In this document: in pieces, positions 56,671 through 64,000 of the stretch | Layout: each line of letters starts with the position of its first letter | Position numbering within the stretch: the first letter of the stretch is position 1 | DNA from: DATFVJ01 sp963712955 | GTDB taxonomy: Bacteria > Actinomycetota > Actinomycetes > Streptosporangiales > Streptosporangiaceae | NCBI GenBank assembly: GCA_963712955.1 | Contig: CAVQKF010000018.1 | Span: forward strand, 230,642-294,641 | DNA: 64,000 bases | Direction of reading: 5' to 3' | Program-made: the position numbers and the translations under genes | Notes under the pieces: model-generated | What the model was told of the DNA's origin: nothing | Database searches by the model: none | Seen by the model: only the letters and a program-made list of their open reading frames with translations

Positions 56671-57825
56671 CTATAGCTCCACGCCCACGAGCACGGGCTC
56701 GGCGACGAGCGTCACACCGAACGCGTCCAGGACCGCATCTCTGATTTCACGTGCTAGGGCAACCAGCCCTGCCGTGGTGCCACCACCCGGATTGGTGAGC
56801 GCGAGCGTGTGCCTGGACGAGATCCGAGCGCCCCATGCCGCATACCCCTTGCCGAAGCCTGCGTGCTCGATCAGCCACGCCGCCGGCACCTTGACGCTGC
56901 CGCCAGGCGCTGGGAATCGCGGGAACATGGTGCCGGGGCCGAGCCGACGGCGCACGGCGTCCTTGAACGCCGCGAGCTGATCAGGCTCGAGCACGGGGTT
57001 GGTGAAGAACGAGCCCGCGCTGTGGCTGTCCGGCTCAGCCGGATCGAGCACCATCGCCTTGCCCCTACGCAGTTCAAGGACCGCGTCACGGACCTCGCGG
57101 AGGGGCACCCGCTGCCCGGCAGCGACCCCGAGCGACGATGCCAGTTCGGCATAGCGGATCGGCCGTGACAGCCGTCCGGGATCCAGCTTGAACGTCGCGT
57201 CGAGAATCACGAACCGGCCAGGCAGGCGTTTGAACATGCTCATCCGGTAGCCAAACCCGCACGCGGCGCCGTCCAGAGTCAGCACCCGCCCCGATGTCCG
57301 GTCGAGGGCCCGCACGCGGATGATCGTCTCTGCCACCTCTTGTCCGTAGGCACCGACGTTCTGGATGGGGGTGGCACCGGCCAGGCCAGGGATTCCGGCG
57401 AGGCACTCCACGCCGGTCAGCCCGTCCGCCACGCAGCGCGCGACGATCTTGTCCCAGTCCTCGCCCGCGGCGGCACGCAGCAACGCCGCACCGCGATCAT
57501 GCTGATCCCATCGGACCTCAACGCCGCAGGTAGCGATGCGCACGACCGTGCCGGGGAAACCCGCATCGGAAACGACGAGGTTGGAGCCGCGGCCGAGAAT
57601 GAGGACCGGCTCACCCGCTGCGTCGGCGCCGCGGACCGCGTCCACCACGTCCCGCTCGTTCGGCGCCTCGACGAACCTGCCGGCCGGGCCGCCAAGCAGC
57701 AGGGTCGTGTAGCCGGCCAGCATCACCCGCTCGCCAGCCCGGGCGCCCGGCGCCTCCGCGGGCTGTTCACCGCCGACCTGGGCAGCCGCTTCGCCGCCTG
57801 CTCCAGTCACGGTCACCTCGGTCAC
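56671..57825 (-). CDS. murB: UDP-N-acetylenolpyruvoylglucosamine reductase
   Basis: A 384-residue FAD enzyme forming UDP-MurNAc. FAD-binding motifs (LILGRGSNLVVSDAGFPGTVV; GLTGVECLAGIPGLAGATPIQNVGAYGQEV, in parts) and the substrate-domain SAGSFFTNPVL with the catalytic serine are present; the PAAWLIEHAGFGKG segment is also conserved. The first 30 residues are a variable leader. GTG start at 57825 overlaps the stop of the dehydratase gene by 4 nt (GTGA). Confidence 0.96.
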   Translation of the reverse strand: MTEVTVTGAGGEAAAQVGGEQPAEAPGARAGERVMLAGYTTLLLGGPAGRFVEAPNERDVVDAVRGADAAGEPVLILGRGSNLVVSDAGFPGTVVRIATCGVEVRWDQHDRGAALLRAAAGEDWDKIVARCVADGLTGVECLAGIPGLAGATPIQNVGAYGQEVAETIIRVRALDRTSGRVLTLDGAACGFGYRMSMFKRLPGRFVILDATFKLDPGRLSRPIRYAELASSLGVAAGQRVPLREVRDAVLELRRGKAMVLDPAEPDSHSAGSFFTNPVLEPDQLAAFKDAVRRRLGPGTMFPRFPAPGGSVKVPAAWLIEHAGFGKGYAAWGARISSRHTLALTNPGGGTTAGLVALAREIRDAVLDAFGVTLVAEPVLVGVEL

Positions 57826-58250
57826 GCTAGTTTGACGACCGCGCGGGCGCGACTGAGCACCTTCGCCTCGCCCGACCTGGCAGTCAGCGCCAGTGCCACG
57901 CGGTTGCCGTCCAGCTTCTCCCCGATCTTCCCGCCGACGTTGACCGTGGCGCCATTGCCGTCGTCCGGCACCACGACGGGAGCCGAGAACCTGACGCTGA
58001 AGTCCAGCACGGCACCGGGATCACCGACCCAGTCGGTCACATACCTGCCCACCTGCGCCATGGTGAACATCCCGTGCGCGATCACGTCCGGGAGCCCGAC
58101 TGACTTGGCGATCCGCTCGTTCCAGTGGATCACGTTGAAATCGCCCGAGGCACCCGCATACCTGACGAGGTCGACCCGCTGCGCACGGTAGCTTCGCGGC
58201 TCCAGCTGCTCGCCGACTTCGACGTCCTCGTACTTGACTTGCGCGGTCAT
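57822..58250 (-). CDS. hadB: MaoC-like (3R)-hydroxyacyl-ACP dehydratase, HadB-like
   Basis: A 142-residue hot-dog-fold hydratase. The active-site Asp and His occur in GASGDFNVIHWNERIA (D37, H42), followed by GLPDVIAHGMFTMAQVGRYV. With the adjacent HadA-like protein it matches the mycobacterial HadAB dehydratase of FAS II, encoded at the same locus between rpmG and secE. ATG at 58250. Confidence 0.88.
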   Translation of the reverse strand: MTAQVKYEDVEVGEQLEPRSYRAQRVDLVRYAGASGDFNVIHWNERIAKSVGLPDVIAHGMFTMAQVGRYVTDWVGDPGAVLDFSVRFSAPVVVPDDGNGATVNVGGKIGEKLDGNRVALALTARSGEAKVLSRARAVVKLA

Positions 58251-58267
58251 CTCGCGGGCGCCCCTTC

Positions 58268-58720
58268 TCAGTTCCCGGCCCCGCCGCGCTCCACCAGCGT
58301 GGAATGCGCGGTACATACGAGCTCGCCCTCGACGGTCCTGATCTCGGTCTCAGTCGTTAGCAGTATGTTGCGGCCCGCGCCACGGATATCGGAGATCGTG
58401 GACTGGCAGGTGACGACGTCGCCCGCGTAGAGCGGGCGGCTGTACTCGAAGCCCTGCTCCCCGTGCACGACCATGGCGTAGTTGACGCCGAGGCCCGGAT
58501 CCATGACCGCCCGCGCACTGCCAGCCATCGTGATCACGATGGCGAAGGTCGGCGGCGCGGGCACATCCCTGTGACCCGCTGCCTGCGCCGCCTCTCGGTC
58601 GCGGTAGAGCGGATTGGGGTCGCCGATCGCGCTGGCGAATTCGGCGATCTTCACCCGGCTCACCTCGTACGGCTCGGTCGGCGGGTACGTCCGGCCGAGG
58701 TAGTCCCGGTTGATTCCCAT
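58268..58720 (-). CDS. hadA: MaoC-like dehydratase subunit, HadA-like
   Basis: A 150-residue hot-dog-fold protein (FASAIGDPNPLYRDREAAQAAGH; APPTFAIVITMAG; EYSRPLYAGDVVTC). It lacks the Asp-His pair of active MaoC enzymes, as expected for the substrate-binding HadA partner. It precedes hadB by 17 nt, so a heterodimer is likely. It starts MGINRDYLGRTYPP. Confidence 0.88.
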   Translation of the reverse strand: MGINRDYLGRTYPPTEPYEVSRVKIAEFASAIGDPNPLYRDREAAQAAGHRDVPAPPTFAIVITMAGSARAVMDPGLGVNYAMVVHGEQGFEYSRPLYAGDVVTCQSTISDIRGAGRNILLTTETEIRTVEGELVCTAHSTLVERGGAGN

Positions 58721-58897
58721 GCAGCCCTCCGCGAGACCAGTTGACCCGGCGTGCTCCGGGTATGGCGATTACGTGCGTGCCATTGTCCGGCGAATGTGGC
58801 GCCAGGTGCTCATCCTCCGCGGCACGGCAGGCGCCCAGCACGGCACCATGCGACCGTAACAGAACGCGGTTCGGCCTTGCCTGACAAGGCGCCCGGG

Positions 58898-59062
58898 TTA
58901 GCGGGTCTCGCGGTGCGACTGGTGCTTACGGCAGTTCGGGCAGTACTTCTTGATCTCCATCCGGTCCGGGTCGTTGCGCCGGTTCTTGCGGGTGATGTAG
59001 TTGCGGTGCTTGCATTCCTGGCAGGCCAAAGTGATCTTCGGCCTGACGTCGGTGGCAGCCAC
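58898..59062 (-). CDS. rpmG: 50S ribosomal protein L33
   Basis: A 54-residue zinc-type L33 with two C-x2-C pairs (CQECKHRNYIT; CPNCRKH). The start is the GTG at 59062 (VAATDVRPKITLAC), preceded by AGAAGGG. The long open frame upstream covers the tRNA gene and is not coding. Confidence 0.97.
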   Translation of the reverse strand: MAATDVRPKITLACQECKHRNYITRKNRRNDPDRMEIKKYCPNCRKHQSHRETR

Positions 59063-59152
59063 GATGGGGTGCCCTTCTACTGGGTTGGATCTACTGGGTT
59101 GGATGGTGGGACCTGCAGTTCGCCGGAATCCAGCAGGAAACCGTCGAACTCG

Positions 59153-59226
59153 TAGCGGAGGCCGGACTTGAACCGGCGACACAGCGATTATGAGCCGCTT
59201 GCTCTGCCTGACTGAGCTACTCCGCC
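59153..59226 (-). tRNA. metT: tRNA-Met (CAT), elongator type
   Basis: 74 nt. Acceptor GGCGGAG/CTCCGCT with one G-T pair, anticodon arm AGCGG-CTCATAA-TCGCT, T-arm GTTCAAGTC, discriminator A. The anticodon stem lacks the three G-C pairs of initiator tRNA. tRNA-Met directly before rpmG is usual in actinomycetes; the tRNA-Thr often found beside it is absent. Confidence 0.95.
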
Positions 59227-59311
59227 GCCTGGGCGCCGCCGCCTGAGCGCCCGGCCACCGCCGACAAGGCAGCGGCCAGCACGTCAGCATACCTCTAACC
59301 GGTGCTCCAGC

Positions 59312-59441
59312 TCGATATTCCCGCAACGCCCTCTCGATGTTCCCGCCAACGCCCTCGCGGGAGTCGATATTCCCCCGGGCGCCGCGATCCGGGTGGCTGT
59401 TCGATGTTCCCGCTGCCGCCCTCGCTCGATTCCCGCGAACA
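59312..59441. repeat. degenerate TCGATRTTCCCGC repeats
   Basis: About five imperfect units of roughly 20-30 bp carrying TCGATATTCCC or TCGATGTTCCC and an AACGCC-like end, directly in front of the metE fragment. Spacing is irregular. Confidence 0.6.
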
Positions 59442-59653
59442 TCCTGGGCGTTCTGGACCTGTCCGACGCCACCGTCGAGACCCCACGCCAAGTGGCGGCC
59501 CGGGTGCGGCGGGCGCTGAAATACGTGCCGCCCGACCGGCTCTTCTGGCCCCCCGACTGCGGAATGAGGTATCTGCCGCGTGATGCCGCATTCCGCAAGC
59601 TCCGGGCGATGACGCGGGCGGCACGCAAGCTACACACTGAACACGGAGAGTGA
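59432..59653 (+). pseudogene. metE: metE C-terminal fragment
   Basis: The frame ILGVLDLSDATVETPRQVAARVRRALKYVPPDRLF followed by PDCGMRYLPRDAAFRKLRAM matches the extreme C-terminus of cobalamin-independent methionine synthase-like proteins, including the zinc-ligand cysteine in PDCGM. Only about 70 of roughly 340-750 residues remain, preceded by repeats. Inactive relic. Confidence 0.75.
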
Positions 59654-59735
59654 CATTACCGTAGCAGCGCCTACATCTAAGTGACGTCCACCGCAAGTGC
59701 CGCCCACGGTAAATGACGTCAGCGCTGCGGGCCGA

Positions 59736-60689
59736 TTACAGCCCCGCCGGGTGTGCCTTTTGATGGCCGTCGCTGTCACGCCTCGGCAAGCCGCGCTCTT
59801 CCACGCCCGTCCAGACCTTGTCAAGGAACTCGGCGATCTCGGCGGTAAGGCGGGCGGGCTGCACCCACAGCTCGGCGAACGTGCGGGTCCGGATCAGCCT
59901 GGCGTCGGGCAGCTGACGCGCCAGCCTTTCCGCGTCGGTGAATGAGTGGATCAAGTCGATCCCATGTCCAAGTACCAGTGCTGGCGAGGTAATGGACCGG
60001 CGCTGGTCGGGGGTCGGGGCGATGGGCCCCACTGCGACGCCATGCAACACGGCGGCGGTCTCGTCTGGATCGGACGCAATGGCCATGACGAACGTGTCGA
60101 GCGCACCAAGGCCGGACGCAGGCATGCGCGAGGCCGCCCAGGAGAGCAATCGCATCGGGGCCCGGCCGTAGTGGACCACGAGCAGGAGGGGCAGGAACAC
60201 GCTTATCGCCGCGGGCACGGCCGACTCGAGCACCGGCATTTCCAGGACCAGGCCGCAGACCCGGTCAGGCGCTCTTACCGCGGTCATCAGGCTGACATTG
60301 GTACCCAGCGAAACGCCTCCGAGTACCGCCTGATCGACGGCGAGCTCGTCCAGCAGGCACAGCACCTGCTCCGCGTAGAGGTCCACCCGAAGGGGGCCAG
60401 CATGCCGAGGCTTGTCGCTGTGGCCATGACCGAGGAGGTCGAGCAGCACGACCCGGTTACCCTTGGCGGCCAGTGCCCGGGCCAGGTGACGGCTCAGGTT
60501 GGAATCGAGTAACAAACCGTGCAACCACACGAGGACACGGTCACCCGACCCGTGGACCTCGTAGGCCAGCCGGTACTTACCGTAACGAAGTGTGTACCTG
60601 GCGCCATCGATGCTTGCATCCTGATTGTGCTTCGGTATAGCGCTCACATAGGTATAGTGCCTCGCTGATGCTGGCTGACTAGGGTCCAT
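59736..60689 (-). CDS. alpha/beta hydrolase
   Basis: A 317-residue alpha/beta hydrolase. Oxyanion HG in VWLHGLLLD, nucleophile Ser127 in GGVSLGTN, and a late acid/His region GHGIDLIHSFTDAERLARQLPDARL. ATG at 60689 (MDPSQPASARHYTYV); the longer frame upstream runs into the divergent promoter region. It is divergent from two KAS III-like genes. In olefin and beta-lactone systems an alpha/beta hydrolase (OleB) accompanies OleA, but this one could be unrelated. Confidence 0.85.
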   Translation of the reverse strand: MDPSQPASARHYTYVSAIPKHNQDASIDGARYTLRYGKYRLAYEVHGSGDRVLVWLHGLLLDSNLSRHLARALAAKGNRVVLLDLLGHGHSDKPRHAGPLRVDLYAEQVLCLLDELAVDQAVLGGVSLGTNVSLMTAVRAPDRVCGLVLEMPVLESAVPAAISVFLPLLLVVHYGRAPMRLLSWAASRMPASGLGALDTFVMAIASDPDETAAVLHGVAVGPIAPTPDQRRSITSPALVLGHGIDLIHSFTDAERLARQLPDARLIRTRTFAELWVQPARLTAEIAEFLDKVWTGVEERGLPRRDSDGHQKAHPAGL

Positions 60690-61032
60690 CGGCCCTTTGC
60701 TAATCCCGCGTCCTGCGGACCGCCGCCGTCCTTCGTGCCGATCTGGACGCGAGCCACGCCCAGGCCGGACGGCGGCCCGTCCGCCAGGAGTGACCAGGGT
60801 ATGCCAGGGTATGCCCGATCTCGGGACGCGACGCCGACGGCCCGCCAGAAGGAGACGGGGCGGCTGCCGTCCCGGCATGGCCGCCCGTAGTCGGGCGTGT
60901 GCGATCATGGATGGGTGCGCGATCCCTGGGTCGGATGGCTTGCGGCGCATGACGTTCGCCCCTATCCGGCGGCATCCAGCGCAGAACATCCTGCATAGGT
61001 GACGTGCGTGATCTGCCCAAGGAGGAGCAGCG
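60690..61032. other. divergent promoter region, hydrolase / KAS III pair
   Basis: 343 bp without a gene. CCAGGGTATG occurs twice, 11 bp apart, near 60792 and 60803, a possible operator. AAGGAGGAG lies 5 nt before the GTG of the first KAS gene. Confidence 0.5.
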
Positions 61033-62145
61033 GTGGCTGAAACCCATCAAGAGCAGCCGGATCATTGGATGGCACTCGAGTCGCCCGGCTCCGGCGCCTC
61101 CTGGGGGTGCCGGATCGAGAGCGTCGGCACGAAGCTGCCGTCGCGCAGGCTGACGACCAAAGAGCTGATGAGCCGGACCAAACACAACACGCACATACAG
61201 CTGGAGCGACTGACCGGGATCCACGAACGCCACGTCGTCGGGCCGGGCGAGAACTCCTACACCCTCGGCGTCGGGGCTGCCCGCGACTGCCTGGCTCATT
61301 CGCAGCACGAGGCGCCAGACATCGAGATGGTGATCAGCACCAGCATCACCCGGTCCAAGGGCGGGGCCGCGCAGACCTTCGAGCCCCCGCTCAGCCTGTA
61401 TATCAAGCAGGCGATCGGCGCTACGCACGCAGTGAACTTCGATCTCTCAAACGCGTGCGCCGGCATGCTGACCGGGGTGTTCCTCCTGCAGGACCTCGTT
61501 ACGCGTGGTGAGATCAAATGCGGCATGGTGGTTTCCGGAGAGTACATCTCCCACCTGAGCTGGAACGCGGCGAAGCAGGTCCGCTCTGTGCTCAGCAAGC
61601 AGCTCTCATCGCTCACGCTGGGTGACGCGGGTGCCGCTGTCATCGTGGAACGGGCGCCCGACGGCGCTCCTGGCATAGACGTCATCGGCTTCACCACCCT
61701 CGCCGAGCACAGCCGGCTGTGCCTCGCCTTCCCCAGCAAAGTGGGCCCGGGCGCCCAGATGTACACCGAGGCCAGGAAGCTGCAGAAGGTGGCGATCGAG
61801 GACATGGCGCCGCTGGTTGCCGATGTGCTCGGCGAAGCTGGCATCGACCTGTCCGACATCGACTACCTGATTCCCCATCAGACCTCGGCCCGGGCCATCC
61901 GCAAAGGCACGGAAGAGTTCGCCCGGCGCCTCGGCGCCAGGCCGAAGCACATGGTTGTCAACCTGGAAGAGTACGGCAACACGTCGTCGACGACGTTGTT
62001 CGTTGCCCTGCACAAGTATCTGCAGGAGGGGCGACTGCAGAAGGGAGACCGGGTGATGCTGCTGTCACTCGCCTCCGGCGTAGAGATCGGCATGGCCATA
62101 TTCACCATCGACACTCAGGTGGAACGCTATGGGCGCACGCATTGA
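61033..62145 (+). CDS. beta-ketoacyl-ACP synthase III-like protein (complete active site)
   Basis: A 370-residue thiolase-fold protein. The catalytic triad of KAS III is present: Cys142 in LSNACAGML, His282 in IPHQTSARAI and Asn316 in EYGNTSSTT. N-terminal about 25 residues are extra. It is not next to fabD or acpP and so is probably not the housekeeping FabH. GTG start with a strong ribosome binding site. It overlaps the next gene by 17 nt. Candidates are OleA-like head-to-head condensation or acyl transfer in secondary metabolism. Confidence 0.9.
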   Translation: MAETHQEQPDHWMALESPGSGASWGCRIESVGTKLPSRRLTTKELMSRTKHNTHIQLERLTGIHERHVVGPGENSYTLGVGAARDCLAHSQHEAPDIEMVISTSITRSKGGAAQTFEPPLSLYIKQAIGATHAVNFDLSNACAGMLTGVFLLQDLVTRGEIKCGMVVSGEYISHLSWNAAKQVRSVLSKQLSSLTLGDAGAAVIVERAPDGAPGIDVIGFTTLAEHSRLCLAFPSKVGPGAQMYTEARKLQKVAIEDMAPLVADVLGEAGIDLSDIDYLIPHQTSARAIRKGTEEFARRLGARPKHMVVNLEEYGNTSSTTLFVALHKYLQEGRLQKGDRVMLLSLASGVEIGMAIFTIDTQVERYGRTH

Positions 62146-63070
62146 TGCCGCTAGCGCGCTGACCAGCCACGGTTTGCGCAAGGCAAGCGCATTGCGCCTT
62201 GCTAACGACGCCGCCAAAGCCTGTCTCGCGCATGCCAAAACGCCGCCAGGCGACATCGATATGCTGATCAACGCCGGCATCTACCGGGAAGACAACCTGG
62301 GTGAGCCCGCGCTCGCCGCACTCATACAGGAGGACATCGGCGCCAACCTGGGCCAGCCGCCGATCGGAGGGCACGGCACCTTCTCGTTCGACGTCATGAA
62401 TGGCGCCTGCGGCGTGATGAACGCCATCCAGCTCCAGGCGGGGTTTCTCCGTTCCCGGGTTATCCAGCACGGCCTGATCGTAACGAGCGATGTCCACCCG
62501 AATCCGAAGCAGCCGGGAGCTCACCCCTTCCGGCCGACCGGCGGCGCGATCCTCCTCGGCTGGGATGACGGCATCGCGGGGTTCACGGACTTCTACACCG
62601 AGACCTTTACCGAGTATCAAGACATGCTCGAGAGCCGGCAGCACTGGAAAGCAGTACACGGGCCGCATGGCCCGGGGCGGCCGTACGGCCAGAGCCAGCT
62701 GGTAATTGACCAGAAGCCCGGGTATCAGGCCCGTAGCGTCGATTGCGCGGTGGCGGCGACGCGGCGTTTCCTTGGCCGCCTGGGAATGGGCATCGAAGAT
62801 ATCGACCTCCTCGTCCCGGCCCCGTCTGTCCCGGACTTCCTGGACAGCCTGAGGGTAAGGCTGGGCGTTCCCGGCGACCGGGTCGCGTATGTGGCGGAAA
62901 ATCTTGTCGATGCCTATAGCGCCGGACCGATCGCCGCCGTGGAGGCCGCGCTCAAGACCGGCCGGCTCGCTGAGGCGGAGAACACTCTGATGCTTGCGGC
63001 TGGCGCGGGCATCACTGTCTCCCTCGCGCTCTACCGCCAGACACCCGAAGCAACACCCGCGGCGTCGTAG
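62129..63070 (+). CDS. beta-ketoacyl-ACP synthase III-like protein with degenerate triad
   Basis: A 313-residue KAS III-like protein. The cysteine is kept (Cys94 in MNGACGVMNA) but the histidine region reads LLVPAPSVPDF instead of PHQ, and the asparagine region reads VDAYSAGPIAA instead of GNTS. The N-terminus is shortened by about 30 residues relative to FabH. It overlaps its partner, so a heterodimer with one active and one modified subunit is likely, as described for LstA/LstB. An IS630 element begins directly after its stop, so downstream genes of the cluster may have been cut off. Confidence 0.88.
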   Translation: MGARIDAASALTSHGLRKASALRLANDAAKACLAHAKTPPGDIDMLINAGIYREDNLGEPALAALIQEDIGANLGQPPIGGHGTFSFDVMNGACGVMNAIQLQAGFLRSRVIQHGLIVTSDVHPNPKQPGAHPFRPTGGAILLGWDDGIAGFTDFYTETFTEYQDMLESRQHWKAVHGPHGPGRPYGQSQLVIDQKPGYQARSVDCAVAATRRFLGRLGMGIEDIDLLVPAPSVPDFLDSLRVRLGVPGDRVAYVAENLVDAYSAGPIAAVEAALKTGRLAEAENTLMLAAGAGITVSLALYRQTPEATPAAS

Positions 63071-64000
63071 CTAGTGTAGTGTCTCGCAATTGACCTCGCA
63101 GTTGTGGTACCATGGCTTATGAATCATCCAGCTGCTGCCCTGGCGCTCACCGAAGGCCAGCGACGCGCCCTTGAGATCATCGCAAAGTCCACCACCGCGC
63201 CACACCGTGATGTGGTCCGGGCGCGGGCGCTGCTGCTGGCGGCCGATGGGGTGGCGAACACCCGGATCGCGGAGCAGGCCGGGGTGTCGGCGGTCACGGT
63301 GCGGACCTGGCGGGAGCGGTTCGCCACCGACGGTCTGGCGAAGTTCGGCCGGGTGCGGGAGGGCCGGGGCCGCAAGGTGTCGATTTCGGCGGAGAAGGTA
63401 GAGGCGATCGTGCACGCCACCTTGCACGATAAGCCGCCGGGCGAGACGCACTGGAGCTGCCGGTCGATGGCGAAGGCGCAGGGGGTGAGCAAGGCGACGG
63501 TGCAGCGGATCTGGCGCGCCAGGGGCTTGCAGCCGCACCGGGTGGAGACCTTCAAGCTATCGAACGACAAGCGCTTCGAGGAGAAGCTGGTCGACGTGGT
63601 GGGCCTGTACCTGAACCCGCCGGAGCAGGCGGTCGTGCTGTGCATGGACGAGAAGTCCCAGATCCAAGCGCTGGACCGGACCCAGCCGACCCTGCCGATG
63701 AAGAAGGGCCGGGCTGGCACCATGACCCACGACTACAAGCGCAACGGCACCACCACCCTGTTTGCCGCGCTTAACGTGCTCACCGGCACGGTGATCGGCC
63801 AGTGCCTGCCCCGCCACCGGCACGGCGAGTTCCTGAAGTTCCTGCGCGCCGTCGACCGGCAAGTTCCCAAGGGCCTGGAGATCCACATGATCCTGGACAA
63901 CTACGGCACCCACAAGCATGCCAACGTCCAGGCGTGGCTGGCGAAGCACCCGCGCTTCCACCTGCACTTCACGCCGACATCGAGTTCCTGGCTGAACCTC
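63071..64000 (+). mobile_element. IS630-family insertion sequence, left part
   Basis: The element starts somewhere after the TAG at 63068-63070 and continues beyond the window. It carries the transposase at 63119. The right end, inverted repeat and TA target duplication cannot be seen. Confidence 0.85.
63119..64000 (+). CDS. IS630 family transposase, partial
   Basis: 294 codons of a DDE transposase without a stop before the window edge. N-terminal HTH (VVRARALLLAADGVANTRIAEQAGVSAVTVRTWRERF, in parts), a second HTH (MAKAQGVSKATVQRIWRARGL), the first catalytic Asp in VLCMDEKSQIQALDR and the second in HMILDNYGTHKH are visible. The final Glu lies past the edge. The start ATG at 63119 gives the full N-terminus. 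No frameshift is seen, so it may be active. Confidence 0.93.
   Translation, partial: MNHPAAALALTEGQRRALEIIAKSTTAPHRDVVRARALLLAADGVANTRIAEQAGVSAVTVRTWRERFATDGLAKFGRVREGRGRKVSISAEKVEAIVHATLHDKPPGETHWSCRSMAKAQGVSKATVQRIWRARGLQPHRVETFKLSNDKRFEEKLVDVVGLYLNPPEQAVVLCMDEKSQIQALDRTQPTLPMKKGRAGTMTHDYKRNGTTTLFAALNVLTGTVIGQCLPRHRHGEFLKFLRAVDRQVPKGLEIHMILDNYGTHKHANVQAWLAKHPRFHLHFTPTSSSWLNL

Noticed and set aside
59153..59226. Initiator tRNA or tRNA-Ile(CAT)
   Set aside because: The anticodon stem lacks the three G-C pairs of the initiator, and the sequence and location before rpmG match the actinomycete elongator tRNA-Met.

Overview
The window is high-GC actinobacterial chromosome. The gene order is the classical actinomycete translation and transcription block: rpmG, hadAB-like genes, murB, aspC-like gene, tRNA-Trp, secE, nusG, rplKA, rplJL, rpoBC, rpsLG, fusA, tuf, the S10/spc/alpha ribosomal operons, rpoA, rplQ, truA, rplM, rpsI, glmM, acpS, nnr, alr. 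Almost all of it is read from the minus strand, so transcription runs from high to low coordinates. Zinc-type S4, S14, L33 and L36, strong use of GTG and TTG starts, and XRE-type regulators paired with small downstream proteins fit a morphologically complex actinomycete (Streptosporangiales/Frankiales-like). The exact genus cannot be read from the sequence.

Layout. 1-8.8 kb: alanine racemase (cut by the window edge), an S53 sedolisin-type peptidase, a short LiaF-like protein, a PrsW-type membrane protein, a YnfA-like protein, the NAD(P)HX repair enzyme and a wrecked acpS. 9-15.8 kb: glmM, rpsI, rplM, a secreted or membrane-anchored unknown protein, a degraded regulator pair, truA, rplQ. 15.9-38.5 kb: rpoA and the ribosomal-protein operons with infA, map, adk, secY, tuf and fusA. 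38.5-42.1 kb: an accessory pocket between rpsL and rpoC with a MerR stub, a DUF2283 protein, an intact XRE regulator plus small partner, and a phospholipase-D remnant. 42.2-49.6 kb: rpoC, here split into two overlapping reading frames, and rpoB. 50.5-54.6 kb: rplLJ, rplAK, nusG, secE and tRNA-Trp. 55-59.2 kb: aminotransferase, murB, a HadAB-like dehydratase pair, rpmG and tRNA-Met. 59.3-64 kb: a metE fragment, an alpha/beta hydrolase divergent from two KAS III-like genes, and an IS630-family transposase running off the end.

What stands out. (1) rpoC carries a one-base frame change that yields two overlapping ORFs (645 and 648 codons), broken close to where cyanobacteria and chloroplasts divide beta-prime. 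(2) The 3' end of rplP is present as five extra tandem 77-80 bp copies. Each encodes a complete 22-23-residue mini-ORF with an 8-nt gap to the next, ending in a TGATG overlap with rpmC. (3) rplB has a similar displaced copy of its own 3' end in front of rpsS. (4) Short tandem duplications recur throughout the block, both in spacers and in ribosomal-protein tails (S9, L15, L17, L22, L29, S3). (5) acpS is reduced to a 5' stub. (6) A KAS III pair with one degenerate active site sits beside an alpha/beta hydrolase, a layout reminiscent of OleA/LstAB-type Claisen condensation systems.
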